From contig MU633885.1 in the NCBI GenBank assembly GCA_026770595.1, positions 1 to 14,065 on the forward strand: a DNA stretch of 14,065 bases, given 5' to 3'. Below are positions 8,601 through 14,065 of the stretch, in pieces. Under the pieces are notes generated by a model. The model did no database searches. It saw nothing but the letters and a program-made list of their open reading frames with translations, and was not told the origin of the DNA. The translations under genes and the position numbers were made by a program. This DNA comes from Ochromonadaceae sp. CCMP2298. Taxonomy: Eukaryota; Sar; Synurophyceae; Ochromonadales; Ochromonadaceae. Numbering within the stretch: the first letter of the stretch is position 1; each line of letters opens with the position of its first letter.

Positions 8601-9588
8601 CTTCCCGCACGCGGCGGATAAGCTGCCCAGGGACCAGGGACTGTGCGGGGGGCCCAGGCCGGAGTACTTTGCTGACACGGGCGCTGGGGCGGGGGCGGGG
8701 GCGGGGGCTGGGGCGTTCCTACGGCGGCTGCTCCTACACAACCCCCGTATCGTGGTGCTGTGCCGCGACGAGCAGTGGGACGGGGAGAGCCTGTCCAGCG
8801 AGCTCTCACAGCTGGTGCCTGAGGAGACACTGGCCCTGGGCATCCGGGCGTCAAAGGGCATGGAGTTCCCGGACGTGCTACTGCTCAACTTCTTCTGCGA
8901 CCTGCCGGCAGCCGAGCAGCGCGCCTGGAAGCTGCGGCTGATCGACGGGGAGAAGGAGGGGCCCAACATCCCCCCGCAGATGGAGACCCAGCTGAAGCTG
9001 CTGTACACAGCCGTAACGCGCAGCTGCGCCAGGCTCATCTTCGCGGAGACGCGCTCCTCTGCTGCGGGCGATGCCTTCTTCCGCTGGCTGGAGGGGCTGC
9101 AGCTGGCGGAGAGAATGGCGGTAAAGCGGGGGCAGGGCGCAGTGCAGGCAGAGGGACAAGGGCAGGGACAGATAAAGGAGGGAGAGGGAGAGGAGCAGGG
9201 GGAGAGGGGGTACCTCAGCAACGACGAGTGGCGCGCCCGAGGCATCCAGCTGGCCATGTCTAACGGCGGCATCCCCGTGCTGCGTAATGCGGCCAAGTGC
9301 TTCCAGCGGGCGGGGGACAAGGCGCAGAACCTGCTGGAGCGCGTGTTGCTGCAGGAGCAGGTGGAGCGGGCGAGGGAGGGCTTCAGCAGCGCTCTGGGGG
9401 ACGCTGAGACCCTCACCCCCGCACATGAGGGGGAGCTGGCGGCGCTGGTGCTGCGGTGCCTGGAGCTGCAGCTGTACCAGGACGCGCTGGATCTTGGGTC
9501 TTTGCTGCTGCCCCACCTGCCTGCTCAGAGCCAGGCACTGATGAGGGAGAGGGTGCTGGGGGAGCTGCGAATCTTCACTGCGGGCTGA
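1523..9588 (+). CDS. Ankyrin-repeat TRANK1-like SF1 (UvrD-type) helicase
   Basis: Twenty exons can be read: 1520-1621, 1828-1926, 2009-2107, 2189-2287, 2362-2460, 2553-2630, 3145-3243, 3550-3648, 3720-3824, 3907-4005, 4102-4428, 4597-4698, 4830-4928, 5019-5117, 5206-5304, 5395-5493, 5591-6513, 6663-6816, 6949-8257 and 8450-9588 (TGA). From the ATG at 1523 they join without a stop into about 1,774 codons. Residues 1-625 are three ankyrin blocks and a charged linker. Residues about 711-722 form an IQ-like motif. Residues 920-1590 are the SF1A helicase with GRSGTGKT, DEVQD, GDPAQSI, NYRCH, SKGMEFPDV and YTAVTR. The tail is TPR-like. The family is that of human TRANK1-type proteins, which join ankyrin/TPR repeats to a UvrD-like helicase; function is poorly known. 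All ATPase residues look intact, so an active nucleic-acid motor is possible. Introns are phase 0 except those after 6513 (phase 2) and 8257 (phase 1). Uncertain points are the true first exon and the weak GTATAC donor after 2630. Without that splice, block 1 would end at TGA 2637-2639 as a separate small ankyrin gene. Confidence 0.8.
1640..1755 (+). repeat. (CTG)n/(CTA)n trinucleotide array in intron
   Basis: A nearly pure CTG run is followed by CTA runs, another CTG run and CTA/CTC units, all inside the intron 1622-1827 after the block 1 cap exon. Read through, it gives a poly-Leu stretch, but the exon structure places it in an intron. Equivalent introns in blocks 2 and 3 also carry CTG arrays. 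Confidence 0.9.
2640..2810. other. AT-rich insert flanked by 14-bp direct repeats
   Basis: This is a locally AT-rich stretch in otherwise GC-rich DNA, inside the intron 2631-3144. The sequence ctattacacactat occurs at 2644-2657 and again at 2770-2783, bracketing 112 bases. A shorter repeat tatccacta occurs inside. No equivalent is visible in the matching introns of the other blocks, so it may be an insertion. If block 1 is a separate gene, this would instead be its 3' flank. Confidence 0.5.
2930..3114 (+). repeat. CTG/CCC minisatellite in intron
   Basis: Repeated units of ctgctgcccctg or ctgctgtccctg fill the 3' part of the intron before the block 2 cap exon. The array provides the pyrimidine-rich lead-in to the ttag acceptor at 3144. 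It is the same type of unit as in the coding Gln/Gly tract at 78-155, read on the opposite strand. Confidence 0.85.
3145..4428 (+). other. Ankyrin block 2: cap, three repeats, half repeat, linker
   Basis: Cap exon 3145-3243 (WLIDAVDRDDAEAVRTTL...AGFINGKHE) is paralogous to the block 1 cap. Full repeats are at 3550-3648, 3720-3824 and 3907-4005. The second has two extra residues at its start (AGAGMSALH), which makes a 105-nt exon; it also has GVD for GAD. Exon 4102-4428 holds the half repeat NGRTPLFYAKDDATREVFRQ, then a Lys-rich basic stretch, an acidic Asp/Ser stretch and a Ser/Pro/Ala-rich linker that ends at a GTGAGA donor. The block has one repeat fewer than blocks 1 and 3, consistent with loss of a single exon. 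There is no ATG in its first exon, which argues that it is internal to a larger gene. Confidence 0.85.
3365..3490 (+). repeat. CTG-rich array (CTGCCACTG units) in intron
   Basis: Interrupted CTG/CCA/CTA units (ctgccactgctg) end in a purer CTG run at about 3462-3488, within the intron 3244-3549 after the block 2 cap exon. It sits at the same relative position as the array at 1640-1755. Confidence 0.85.
4597..5850 (+). other. Ankyrin block 3: cap, four repeats, half repeat, linker
   Basis: Cap exon 4597-4698 (RLKATARRGDLRGARTLL...AGFIDWADK) is followed by full repeats at 4830-4928, 5019-5117, 5206-5304 and 5395-5493. The 5' part of the long exon beginning at 5591 holds the half repeat (AGSTPLFYAKDDATREVFRQ) and a linker almost identical to that of block 2. 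The intron before the half repeat (5494-5590) is also nearly the same as 4006-4102 and 2461-2552. Block 3 continues in frame directly into the IQ and helicase region, so the ankyrin repeats and the helicase belong to one protein. Confidence 0.88.
4711..4752 (+). repeat. Short CTG array in intron after block 3 cap
   Basis: The short run ctgctgctgtttgctgctgctgctgtttgctg lies in intron 4699-4829, at the position equivalent to the arrays of blocks 1 and 2 but much shorter. Confidence 0.8.
5921..5956 (+). other. IQ-like calmodulin-binding motif
   Basis: In the frame of the helicase protein these bases read LQRVFRGRRVRR (about residues 711-722). This fits the IQ consensus [IL]QxxxRGxxx[RK], and a strongly basic helix follows. 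IQ motifs bind calmodulin or related EF-hand proteins. Function here is inferred from pattern only, and a single motif can occur by chance. Confidence 0.5.
5957..7020 (+). other. Linker and pre-helicase domain of ankyrin-helicase
   Basis: This part includes Gly/Arg-, Glu/Gly- and Ser/Pro-rich low-complexity sequence (about 6040-6420), then a folded-looking region across exons 5591-6513, 6663-6816 and 6949 onward. Recognisable pieces are IINEIELAQSVVRWLEDAD, LLGSRVPLLETKLDRGVRILW and IIIWFVAKHDRVPRC. A segment ending in RILW and followed by a strand-rich piece before the P-loop is typical of TRANK1-like proteins (from memory of the family). Introns 6514-6662 (with a TG/TA-rich stretch) and 6817-6948 interrupt it. 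Exon joins give the serine at 908 and the II/IW junction without frame change. Confidence 0.65.
7261..9060 (+). other. SF1A (UvrD/TRANK1-type) helicase core
   Basis: Motifs occur in the expected order. Motif I GRSGTGKT (residues 1083-1090, K1089 for ATP phosphate) and Ia QLFVCRS follow each other. Then come the TRANK1-like segments RVDFKRFKEQIFPSF and WTQIRSFIKGSVEALLG. Motif II DEVQD (1357-1361) and motif III GDPAQSI (1385-1391) precede intron 8258-8449. After the join DFRFEEVRGIVHAL come NYRCH (1425-1429), SKGMEFPDVLLLNFF (from 1530) and motif VI YTAVTR (1581-1586). Every residue usually needed for ATP hydrolysis is present. Gly/Ser-rich insertions (for example 7470-7520, 7590-7680, 8070-8115) interrupt loops without breaking the frame. 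Confidence 0.88.
9205..9588 (+). other. TPR-like C-terminal region of the helicase protein
   Basis: After a Gly/Gln/Glu-rich linker (about 9118-9210) the protein reads LSNDEWRARGIQLAM and RNAAKCFQRAGDKAQNLLERVLL. That is the helix pattern of a TPR-like repeat (W...G..., A..CF..AGD), as found after the helicase in TRANK1 relatives. A second helical stretch (ELAALVLRCLELQLYQDALDLG) leads to the TGA at 9586-9588. TPR-like assignment is by pattern only. Confidence 0.55.
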
Positions 9589-9656
9589 GGGCTGGGGGCT
9601 GGGTGCGGGGGGTGGGGGCTTGGTGCTGGGTTTGGGGGGCGGGGGGCGGGGTGGTG
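9589..9656 (+). other. G-rich tract directly after helicase stop codon
   Basis: Immediately after the TGA come many G runs of three or more (gggggct, ggggggtgggggc, ggggggcggggggcgggg). The RNA sense strand could form a G-quadruplex in the 3' UTR. A similar tract follows the stop of the Myb gene. A role in 3'-end formation or termination is inference only. Confidence 0.5.
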
Positions 9657-10248
9657 TAGAGAATACTGCGAGTTTGATATCCAGCCTGTTAATCGACGAG
9701 CAGAGGGTCCTCGACTTTTTCGTTGTTGCTGCGCTGCCCGCGGGAAGGTGTCAGCGCCACGAGAATACGCGAAAATACGAGACTAGCGAGGAGGGGGCAT
9801 TGGGGAATTTCCACTCTCCTCTCCTCGCTTTGAGAACTACTCGATTTTAATAGGCGTCAGTGATGCTTTGTCCCTTTCCAAAAGACGCTTACTTGTGTGA
9901 GACAGAGGCTGTTGAGTCTTTACCAATCATCCAATCACCACAGAACTTATCGATCTGTGCTGCAGGCTTCACTGGTCTGGAGAAGGAGTGATTGCTCAGA
10001 GTTGATCCGAGTACGTGCAGCTGAAGCGATAAAAATCTGCCTGATCACAAACAACGAAGGTACAACACTGATTCAACTCCATGCCACCCGCGTGCCTACT
10101 TAATCTTCCTCCCTACCTACATCTCGCTCCCTCTCCTTTCCTTCCTACATATCCTGCCTACATCTTCCCACCTGCCTGTCTACCTGCATACCTCCCCTCA
10201 ATCCCTGCTCCTCACGATGCAGCTCTGATCCCTTTAATTCACCTGTAG
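9657..10248. other. Intergenic/leader region before Myb gene
   Basis: There is no convincing gene here. A 9-bp inverted repeat (agcgaggag at 9785-9793, ctcctcgct at 9821-9829) could form a weak hairpin. A 42-codon ORF with an ATG at 9863 and TGA at 9989 has no support. From about 10100 the strand becomes CT-rich (cctacctacatctcgctccctc) and ends in cacctgtag just before the Myb ATG at 10249. This looks like the 3' end of a 5'-UTR intron; a possible donor is GAAG then GTACAA near 10060. Confidence 0.4.
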
Positions 10249-11622
10249 ATGGCAACCCCTGAGGATTTGGAGACTGCTCGGTCCCTGCTGCTCTTAGCCG
10301 GTCTCGGCTCTGGCATCACTGCAACTTCCGAGTCTGCCCCTGCCCCTACCTCTGCTTCTGCCCCTACCTGTGCCTCTGCCCCTACCTCTGCCTCTGCCTC
10401 TGCCTCTGGCGTAACGGCTGCGGGAGTAGAGGGCGAGGGGGGTGTAGAGTGGGAGATGGAGGAGGGGGGCGAGGATGATGATACGTACGCACAGGGGGGG
10501 GAAGACTGGGACATTGAGTTGGATGTAGGCGGGGGGGGCGACGCAGAGGAGGTCGTTGAGATGGAGGAGGAGGGGTACTGGCCCTCTACCCCTGCCCCTG
10601 CCACTGCCACTGACTCTAGCGTCAATGACGCCGCCTCTGAAACGGAGGAGATGGAGGAGGAGGGGGAGAGAACTGGCGAGAAAAGGGCACGTGCCAAGCG
10701 GAGAGGTGGGAAGGTGGGGGGTGGGGGCAAGGCGAAGAAAACAGCACGCAGGTCCAGAGCTAAGGGGGGTTTATCGGGTGGACTGTTTGGATTCATGCGG
10801 TGGACAAAGGAGGAGGTGCGTAGACATCTAAGATCTTTATATATGTCTATCTCTCTGTCCCTTCTGCCTACTCTACGCTCTCACCTGCTTCTTACCTTTG
10901 CTCTTACTCATTCTCCCTACCTCTGCCACAGGACACTCGCTTGCGGGTTGTGGTGGATCAGGTCGGGCTACCAAGGGACTGGATGAGTGTGGCAGAACTC
11001 ATGGGGGGGGGGGTTAAGAACAAACAGTGCCGAGACAGATATATAGCGAAGGTCGACCCCGCCCTGCAGCTGCTAAACAGAGACTGGACGCAGGCTGAGG
11101 TAATTAATACCACCCCACCCCCATCCCCTACTTATCTCCAACTCTTAACCCCTCCACCTTCCCTATTTTCCACCGTTCCTCTAACCCCCCCTCCCCCTCC
11201 CCCTCCCCCGCCCTCTATCCCCCTTTCTTTCTTTACTACCAATCCTCTACACCCCAACCCCTCTGCCCCCTCCAACTACTAATTCCCCCTCCCATTAGTT
11301 CGAGCTGCTGAAGTCATTCGTGGAGCAGCAGACAGGGCAGAGAATCGAGTGGGGGCCCTTGGCGAAGGAGCTTGGGCGGAGCAACTATGATTGCGCAGTT
11401 AGAGGGAAAAATTACAAACGATGCCTCGAGGAAAAATCCATGAAGAAGGGCCCCTTCACCCCCGATGAGGATAAGAAGATTCGCAAGAGGGTGGCGGAAT
11501 GGAACAAGAAGGGGGACAAGAAGATGGGGCTGTGGAGAGACCTGGGGGCGGAGCTGGGGCGGTCATCAGTGCGTGTTGAAGAGCGATGGAGAATTTTTTT
11601 ATCCAAGCGCAAAGCAGACTGA
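10249..11622 (+). CDS. Three-repeat Myb/SANT DNA-binding protein
   Basis: Three exons (10249-10815, 10932-11099, 11299-11622, all phase 0) give a 352-aa protein ending in TGA. Residues 1-180 are low complexity: an Ala/Pro/Thr/Ser stretch, a very acidic region and a basic Lys/Arg patch (KRARAKRRGGK) that could act as a nuclear signal. Myb repeat 1 begins RWTKEED (W185) and continues DWMSVAELMG...NKQCRDRY. Repeat 2 begins RDWTQAEFELLKSF (W241) with EWGPLAKELGRSNYDCAVRGKNY. Repeat 3 begins KGPFTPDEDKKI with WRDLGAELGRSSVRVEERWRIF (297-345). The W..LA..LGRS..dV..RW pattern and an acidic N-terminus recall REB1/TTF1/DMP1-type factors, which bind DNA in rDNA termination or transcription control. That placement is by resemblance only. 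The ATG directly follows an acceptor-like cacctgtag, so a 5'-UTR intron is likely. Introns 10816-10931 and 11100-11298 are C/T-rich. Confidence 0.88.
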
Positions 11623-11635
11623 TTGCAGTGCATCG

Positions 11636-11712
11636 AGGGAGGGGGCGAGGGCGGGGGAAGGGGTAATGGGGGAGAGAGCGGGGAGAGGGGTAAGGGGGGC
11701 GGTGGCGAGGGA
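11636..11712 (+). other. G-rich tract just after Myb stop codon
   Basis: Thirteen bases after the TGA the sense strand becomes G/A-rich with many G runs (gggagggggcgagggcgggggaag). It has G-quadruplex potential in the 3' UTR and resembles the tract after the helicase gene. Confidence 0.5.
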
Positions 11713-11724
11713 GAAGCATCCCAA

Positions 11725-11763
11725 GTGTACTGTAGTAGTGTACTGTTGTAGTGTACTGTAGTG
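11725..11763 (+). repeat. Three tandem 13-bp units
   Basis: Three successive copies of gtgtactgtagta (11725-11737, 11738-11750, 11751-11763) differ by one base each in copies 2 and 3. They lie in the convergent intergenic region. Related tgtactgc words recur at 11829 and 12058. No function is assigned. Confidence 0.7.
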
Positions 11764-11857
11764 TGTAAAACAAATGGGAAATCTTTGAATAGTGGAAAAC
11801 ATTCGTTTTTCGTTGCGTCACTGTATAGTGTACTGCATATATAATCCACTGCCTATG

Positions 11858-12055
11858 TTCATCGGCAATCCGCTCATTTTTGAGCGGTTTGGTGTGCCGC
11901 GTGCCGCGAGATTTCAGATTTCGTTGGCAGGGGAAATCGGAAATCTGAAATCTCGCGGCACGCGACACGCTCCCGTGAGACGTCAATGTATGAGAGTTTC
12001 ACGACAAAGACGCCTAAAAGGCTAACCGCTCAAAAATGAGCGGATTGCCGATGAA
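11858..12055. mobile_element. MITE-like element with nested inverted repeats
   Basis: Outer arms 11858-11889 and 12024-12055 are perfect 32-bp inverted repeats beginning ttcatcggcaatccgctc. Each arm also holds its own hairpin (ccgctca / tgagcgg around a T or A run). Inner arms 11894-11922 and 11940-11968 are 29-bp inverted repeats with one mismatch (gtgccgcgtgccgcgag...), around a 17-base loop. There is no ORF inside. The short length, long terminal inverted repeats and intergenic location fit a non-autonomous DNA transposon. I see no clear target-site duplication; a 2-bp TG or AT flank is possible. It could instead be a structured RNA or bidirectional terminator between two convergent genes. 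Confidence 0.7.
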
Positions 12056-12073
12056 TGTGTACTGCCTCTGTTA

Positions 12074-14065
12074 CTATATCATATGTGCTACTGCTAGTAT
12101 GGGCATAGCTCCAGAGGCAGTGGGGATGCTATTATGCTGACTACTATTATGCTGCTGCTGCTGGTACTGCTGCTGCTGGTACTGCTGCTGGCTCTGGTTA
12201 TTATTCTGGTGCTGCTGCTGCTGCTGCTGATACTGCTGATTATTATTATGCTGCTGATACTGCTGCTGTTGCTGTGGCTGCTGGTATTGCTGCTGCTGTG
12301 GTTGCCTCTGATGCAGCCCCGCCCCCACCGCCACCGCTCCCCGCACCTGCCCCGCACTCTGCCCCATACCCTGCCTCTGCCCCATACCCTGTCCCTGCCC
12401 CTGTCTATGCTCCCCCATTCCTACCGTAGTATTGGCATTGGTATGGCCATTTATGTTGCCACTTACACCATTTATATTGGTATTGGAGGTATTGGGGGTG
12501 GTGTTGATGGTGGAGGTGGTGGGCTTATTTCTCCCAATATGCGCCAATTGCGCTATAATCGTGTCCGCAAAGTTGTCCGGCGAAACAAAGTCCAAAAATG
12601 ATATACAGTCCCCTTGGCAGAACAGGGGCCATATGGCGCCAACTGCGTGGTATATGGACTTGTGGTCCAGCCGCAGCTTTTTGAAGGTCTTCACCAGAGC
12701 GCGTGTGATCTCTCCCTAAGGGGGGGTTAAGTGTAGGGGGGGGTGAGGGGGTTAAGGAGGGTGAGGGGGGGTTGAGGAGTGGTTAAGGGGGGTTGAGGGG
12801 GGTAAGGGGATAGGGGGGGTGAGGGGGGGTGAGGGTCAGAGTGGTGTATTAATGTGGGTGGGATGAAGTATAGGTCGAGTAGAGTATGGTTCAAAGGGAT
12901 AAAGTCAATTAAGACACAGCATATACCTTGGTCAGTGTCTGTGTATGGTCGTCGTCCCAGTGGCGGAACCAGTCCCCCTTGGAGCTGCGGATGTCGGGCA
13001 CGGGACTGTCCTGGGGCTGGTGGTGCTGGGGGTAGTGCTAGGGGGGGTGAGGTAAGGGTAAGGGTAAGGGGAGGGTAAGGGATAAGGGATGGGGATTGGG
13101 ATAGGGTGAGGGTATAGGGATAGGGTGAGGGATAGGGTGAGGGTGAGGGTAAGGGGGGTTAAGGGTAAGGGTAACGGGATATGATAAGGGACAGGGGATA
13201 AGGAAGGTAAGGGATGGGGTAAGGGGATAAAGGTAAGGGAATAAAGATAAGGGTAAGGAGATAGAGGTAATAAAGGCAAATCATAGAATTGGATAAAAGC
13301 AAGTCGGAAAAATTAAGAGTATAAATCAAAGTATATATCGGATAAAGTATATAGTATAAATCAAAGTATAGAGTATATATCAAAGTATATATCGGATAAA
13401 GTATATAGTATAAACCAAAGTATATAGTATAAACCAAAGTTTATAGTATAAACCAAAGTATAGAGTATATAAAGTATATATCGGATAAAGTATACATCGG
13501 ATAAAGTATATACCTTCAGCAGGTAGGCTATCACCCCCTTTCCCTGGTCCATAAACTCCCCCAGGGACACGATGCCGTTCTTCTCTATATCCCACTGCCC
13601 CCAGAGGGAACTAGCATCGGAGTCGATCTGCGCCTCGGTCAGGGGTAGCTGGGCTCTGGGGGGGGGGGTGGTAGTGGTAGGGTGGTAGGGGGGTAGGGTG
13701 GTATGGAAGGGTGGTAGGTGGTAGGGTGATGGTATGGTAGGGTGGTAGGTGGTAGGTGGTATTAGTGGTAGTAGGGGGGTATGGTTATTTGTATGATAAG
13801 TGTTGATAGTTGATAATTGTGTGGTAGTATTGTAGTCGCTAGTAGTTGGTATGTTCTAAGTGTGATAGTGTGATAGTATGGTTGTATGATGGTATGATAT
13901 ATGTTATAGTATATATAGTATGTATAGTATATATAGTATATATAGTATATATAGTATATATAGTATATATAGTATGTATGGTATATATAGTATATAGTAT
14001 ATATAGTATATATAGTATGTATAGTATATATAGTATATGTGCGCTCACCTCAGCGCTGCGAGAAT
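12074..14065 (-). CDS. EF-hand calcium-binding protein with Gln/Asn-rich tail (partial)
   Basis: Read on the minus strand, the exons are 14065-14049 (runs off the window), 13648-13514 (the acceptor could also be at 13655), 13037-12927 and 12715-12074 (TAG at 12076-12074). All are phase 0, giving about 300 codons of C-terminal sequence. EF-hand 1 has loop DIEKNGIVSLGE (bases 13591-13556) with canonical acidic, Asn, Gly and final Glu positions. EF-hand 2 (WFRHWDDDHTQTLTK joined to GEITRALVKTF) spans the intron 12926-12716 and has Gln at the usual Gly position. A third, degenerate hand may be WPLFCQGDCISFLDFV. A Thr/Asn stretch follows, then a Gln/Asn-rich tail and a short hydrophobic end (MPILAVAHMI). 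Intron donors are GTATAT and GTGAGC. It is probably a calcium sensor; partners are unknown. The N-terminal domains lie outside the window. Confidence 0.8.
12125..12330 (-). repeat. In-frame polyQ/N coding repeat
   Basis: CAG/CAA runs with AAT interruptions on the minus strand code a Gln- and Asn-rich tail of the EF-hand protein (QQQQYQQ and QHNNNQQ style). The plus strand reads as a poly-Leu frame, which is a shadow. Confidence 0.85.
12716..12926 (-). repeat. Intron with C-rich/G-rich degenerate repeats
   Basis: This is the intron between the two EF-hand exons. The plus strand shows gggggttaagg and ggggtgagg units (12720-12840). The sense strand is therefore C/T-rich and supplies the tract before the CTTAG acceptor. 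No gene is present. Confidence 0.7.
13038..13513 (-). repeat. Intron with CCCTTA-like and TATAC-rich repeats
   Basis: The plus strand has gggtaaggg and ggataggg units from 13045 to 13260 (telomere-like but irregular). Then come AT-rich gtataaaccaaagtatatatcgg units from about 13315 to 13510, directly after the GTATAT donor on the sense strand. No gene is seen. Confidence 0.75.
13649..14048 (-). repeat. Intron with TATATAGTA satellite and GGTAGGGTG repeats
   Basis: Intron 14048-13649 on the sense strand starts GTGAGC. It then has about 160 bases of tatatagta-type repeats (13890-14038) and ends in a C/A-rich part (plus strand ggtggtagggtgg, 13665-13770) before the acceptor. Short Tyr/Ile readings across it are artefacts of the repeat. 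Confidence 0.75.

Noticed and set aside
8538-9516. Minus-strand ORFs of 292 and 212 aa opposite the helicase
   Set aside because: The plus strand carries conserved helicase motifs here; the antisense frames are open only because of high GC.
9863-9991. 42-codon ORF between the helicase and Myb genes
   Set aside because: It is short, has no recognisable motif and no splice partner; chance cannot be excluded.
12134-12601. Plus-strand Leu/Ile-rich ORF resembling a membrane protein
   Set aside because: It is antisense to the polyQ tail of the EF-hand protein; hydrophobic Leu runs come from the CTG complement of CAG.
13040-13260. Telomere sequence
   Set aside because: The gggtaaggg/ggataggg units are irregular and lie inside an intron between two coding exons, so this is not a chromosome end.
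13839-14048. Tyr/Ile-repeat ORF on the minus strand
   Set aside because: It is the tatatagta satellite inside an intron; the codon pattern just follows the repeat.

Overview
This window is nuclear DNA from an intron-rich, GC-rich microbial eukaryote. Almost every exon boundary carries a spliceosomal signal: GTGAGT, GTAAGA or GTATAT donors, CTGAC-like branch sites and TAG or CAG acceptors. The proteins are of eukaryotic type (ankyrin plus TRANK1-like SF1 helicase, Myb repeats, EF-hands, polyQ). The species cannot be fixed from sequence alone. A free-living protist, for example a fornicate such as Kipferlia, would fit, but that is a guess. No rRNA, tRNA, CRISPR array or bacterial operon is seen.

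Layout. (1) 1-734, minus strand: the N-terminal 244 codons of an unrecognised protein that runs off the left edge. (2) 735-1519: a divergent intergenic/leader region with a possible uORF and a possible 5' intron. (3) 1520-9588, plus strand: one large gene of about 20 exons. Its first half is three paralogous ankyrin blocks (4, 3 and 4 full repeats, one repeat per 99-105-nt phase-0 exon). Its second half is a linker with an IQ-like motif and a complete UvrD/TRANK1-type SF1 helicase with a TPR-like tail. If translation starts at the ATG at 1523 the product is about 1,774 aa. Its introns hold large CTG-rich arrays. (4) 9589-10248: G-rich 3' flank and intergenic or leader sequence. (5) 10249-11622, plus strand: a three-exon, three-repeat Myb/SANT protein with an acidic low-complexity N-terminus. 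(6) 11623-12073: a convergent intergenic region with a G-rich tract, a 13-bp tandem repeat and a 198-bp nested inverted-repeat element that looks like a MITE. (7) 12074-14065, minus strand: the C-terminal part of an EF-hand protein with a long Gln/Asn tail. Its introns are full of simple repeats (CCCTTA-like, TATATAGTA-like).

Functional picture (inference). The large protein joins a protein-interaction array to a nucleic-acid motor and may be calcium/calmodulin-responsive through the IQ motif. The Myb protein is probably a DNA-binding factor of the REB1/TTF1/DMP1 style. The EF-hand protein is a probable calcium sensor. The genes are independent eukaryotic transcription units, not an operon. 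The most notable structures are the recent triplication of the ankyrin blocks together with their introns, the CTG arrays at equivalent introns, the nested inverted-repeat element, and the G-rich tracts directly after both plus-strand stop codons.
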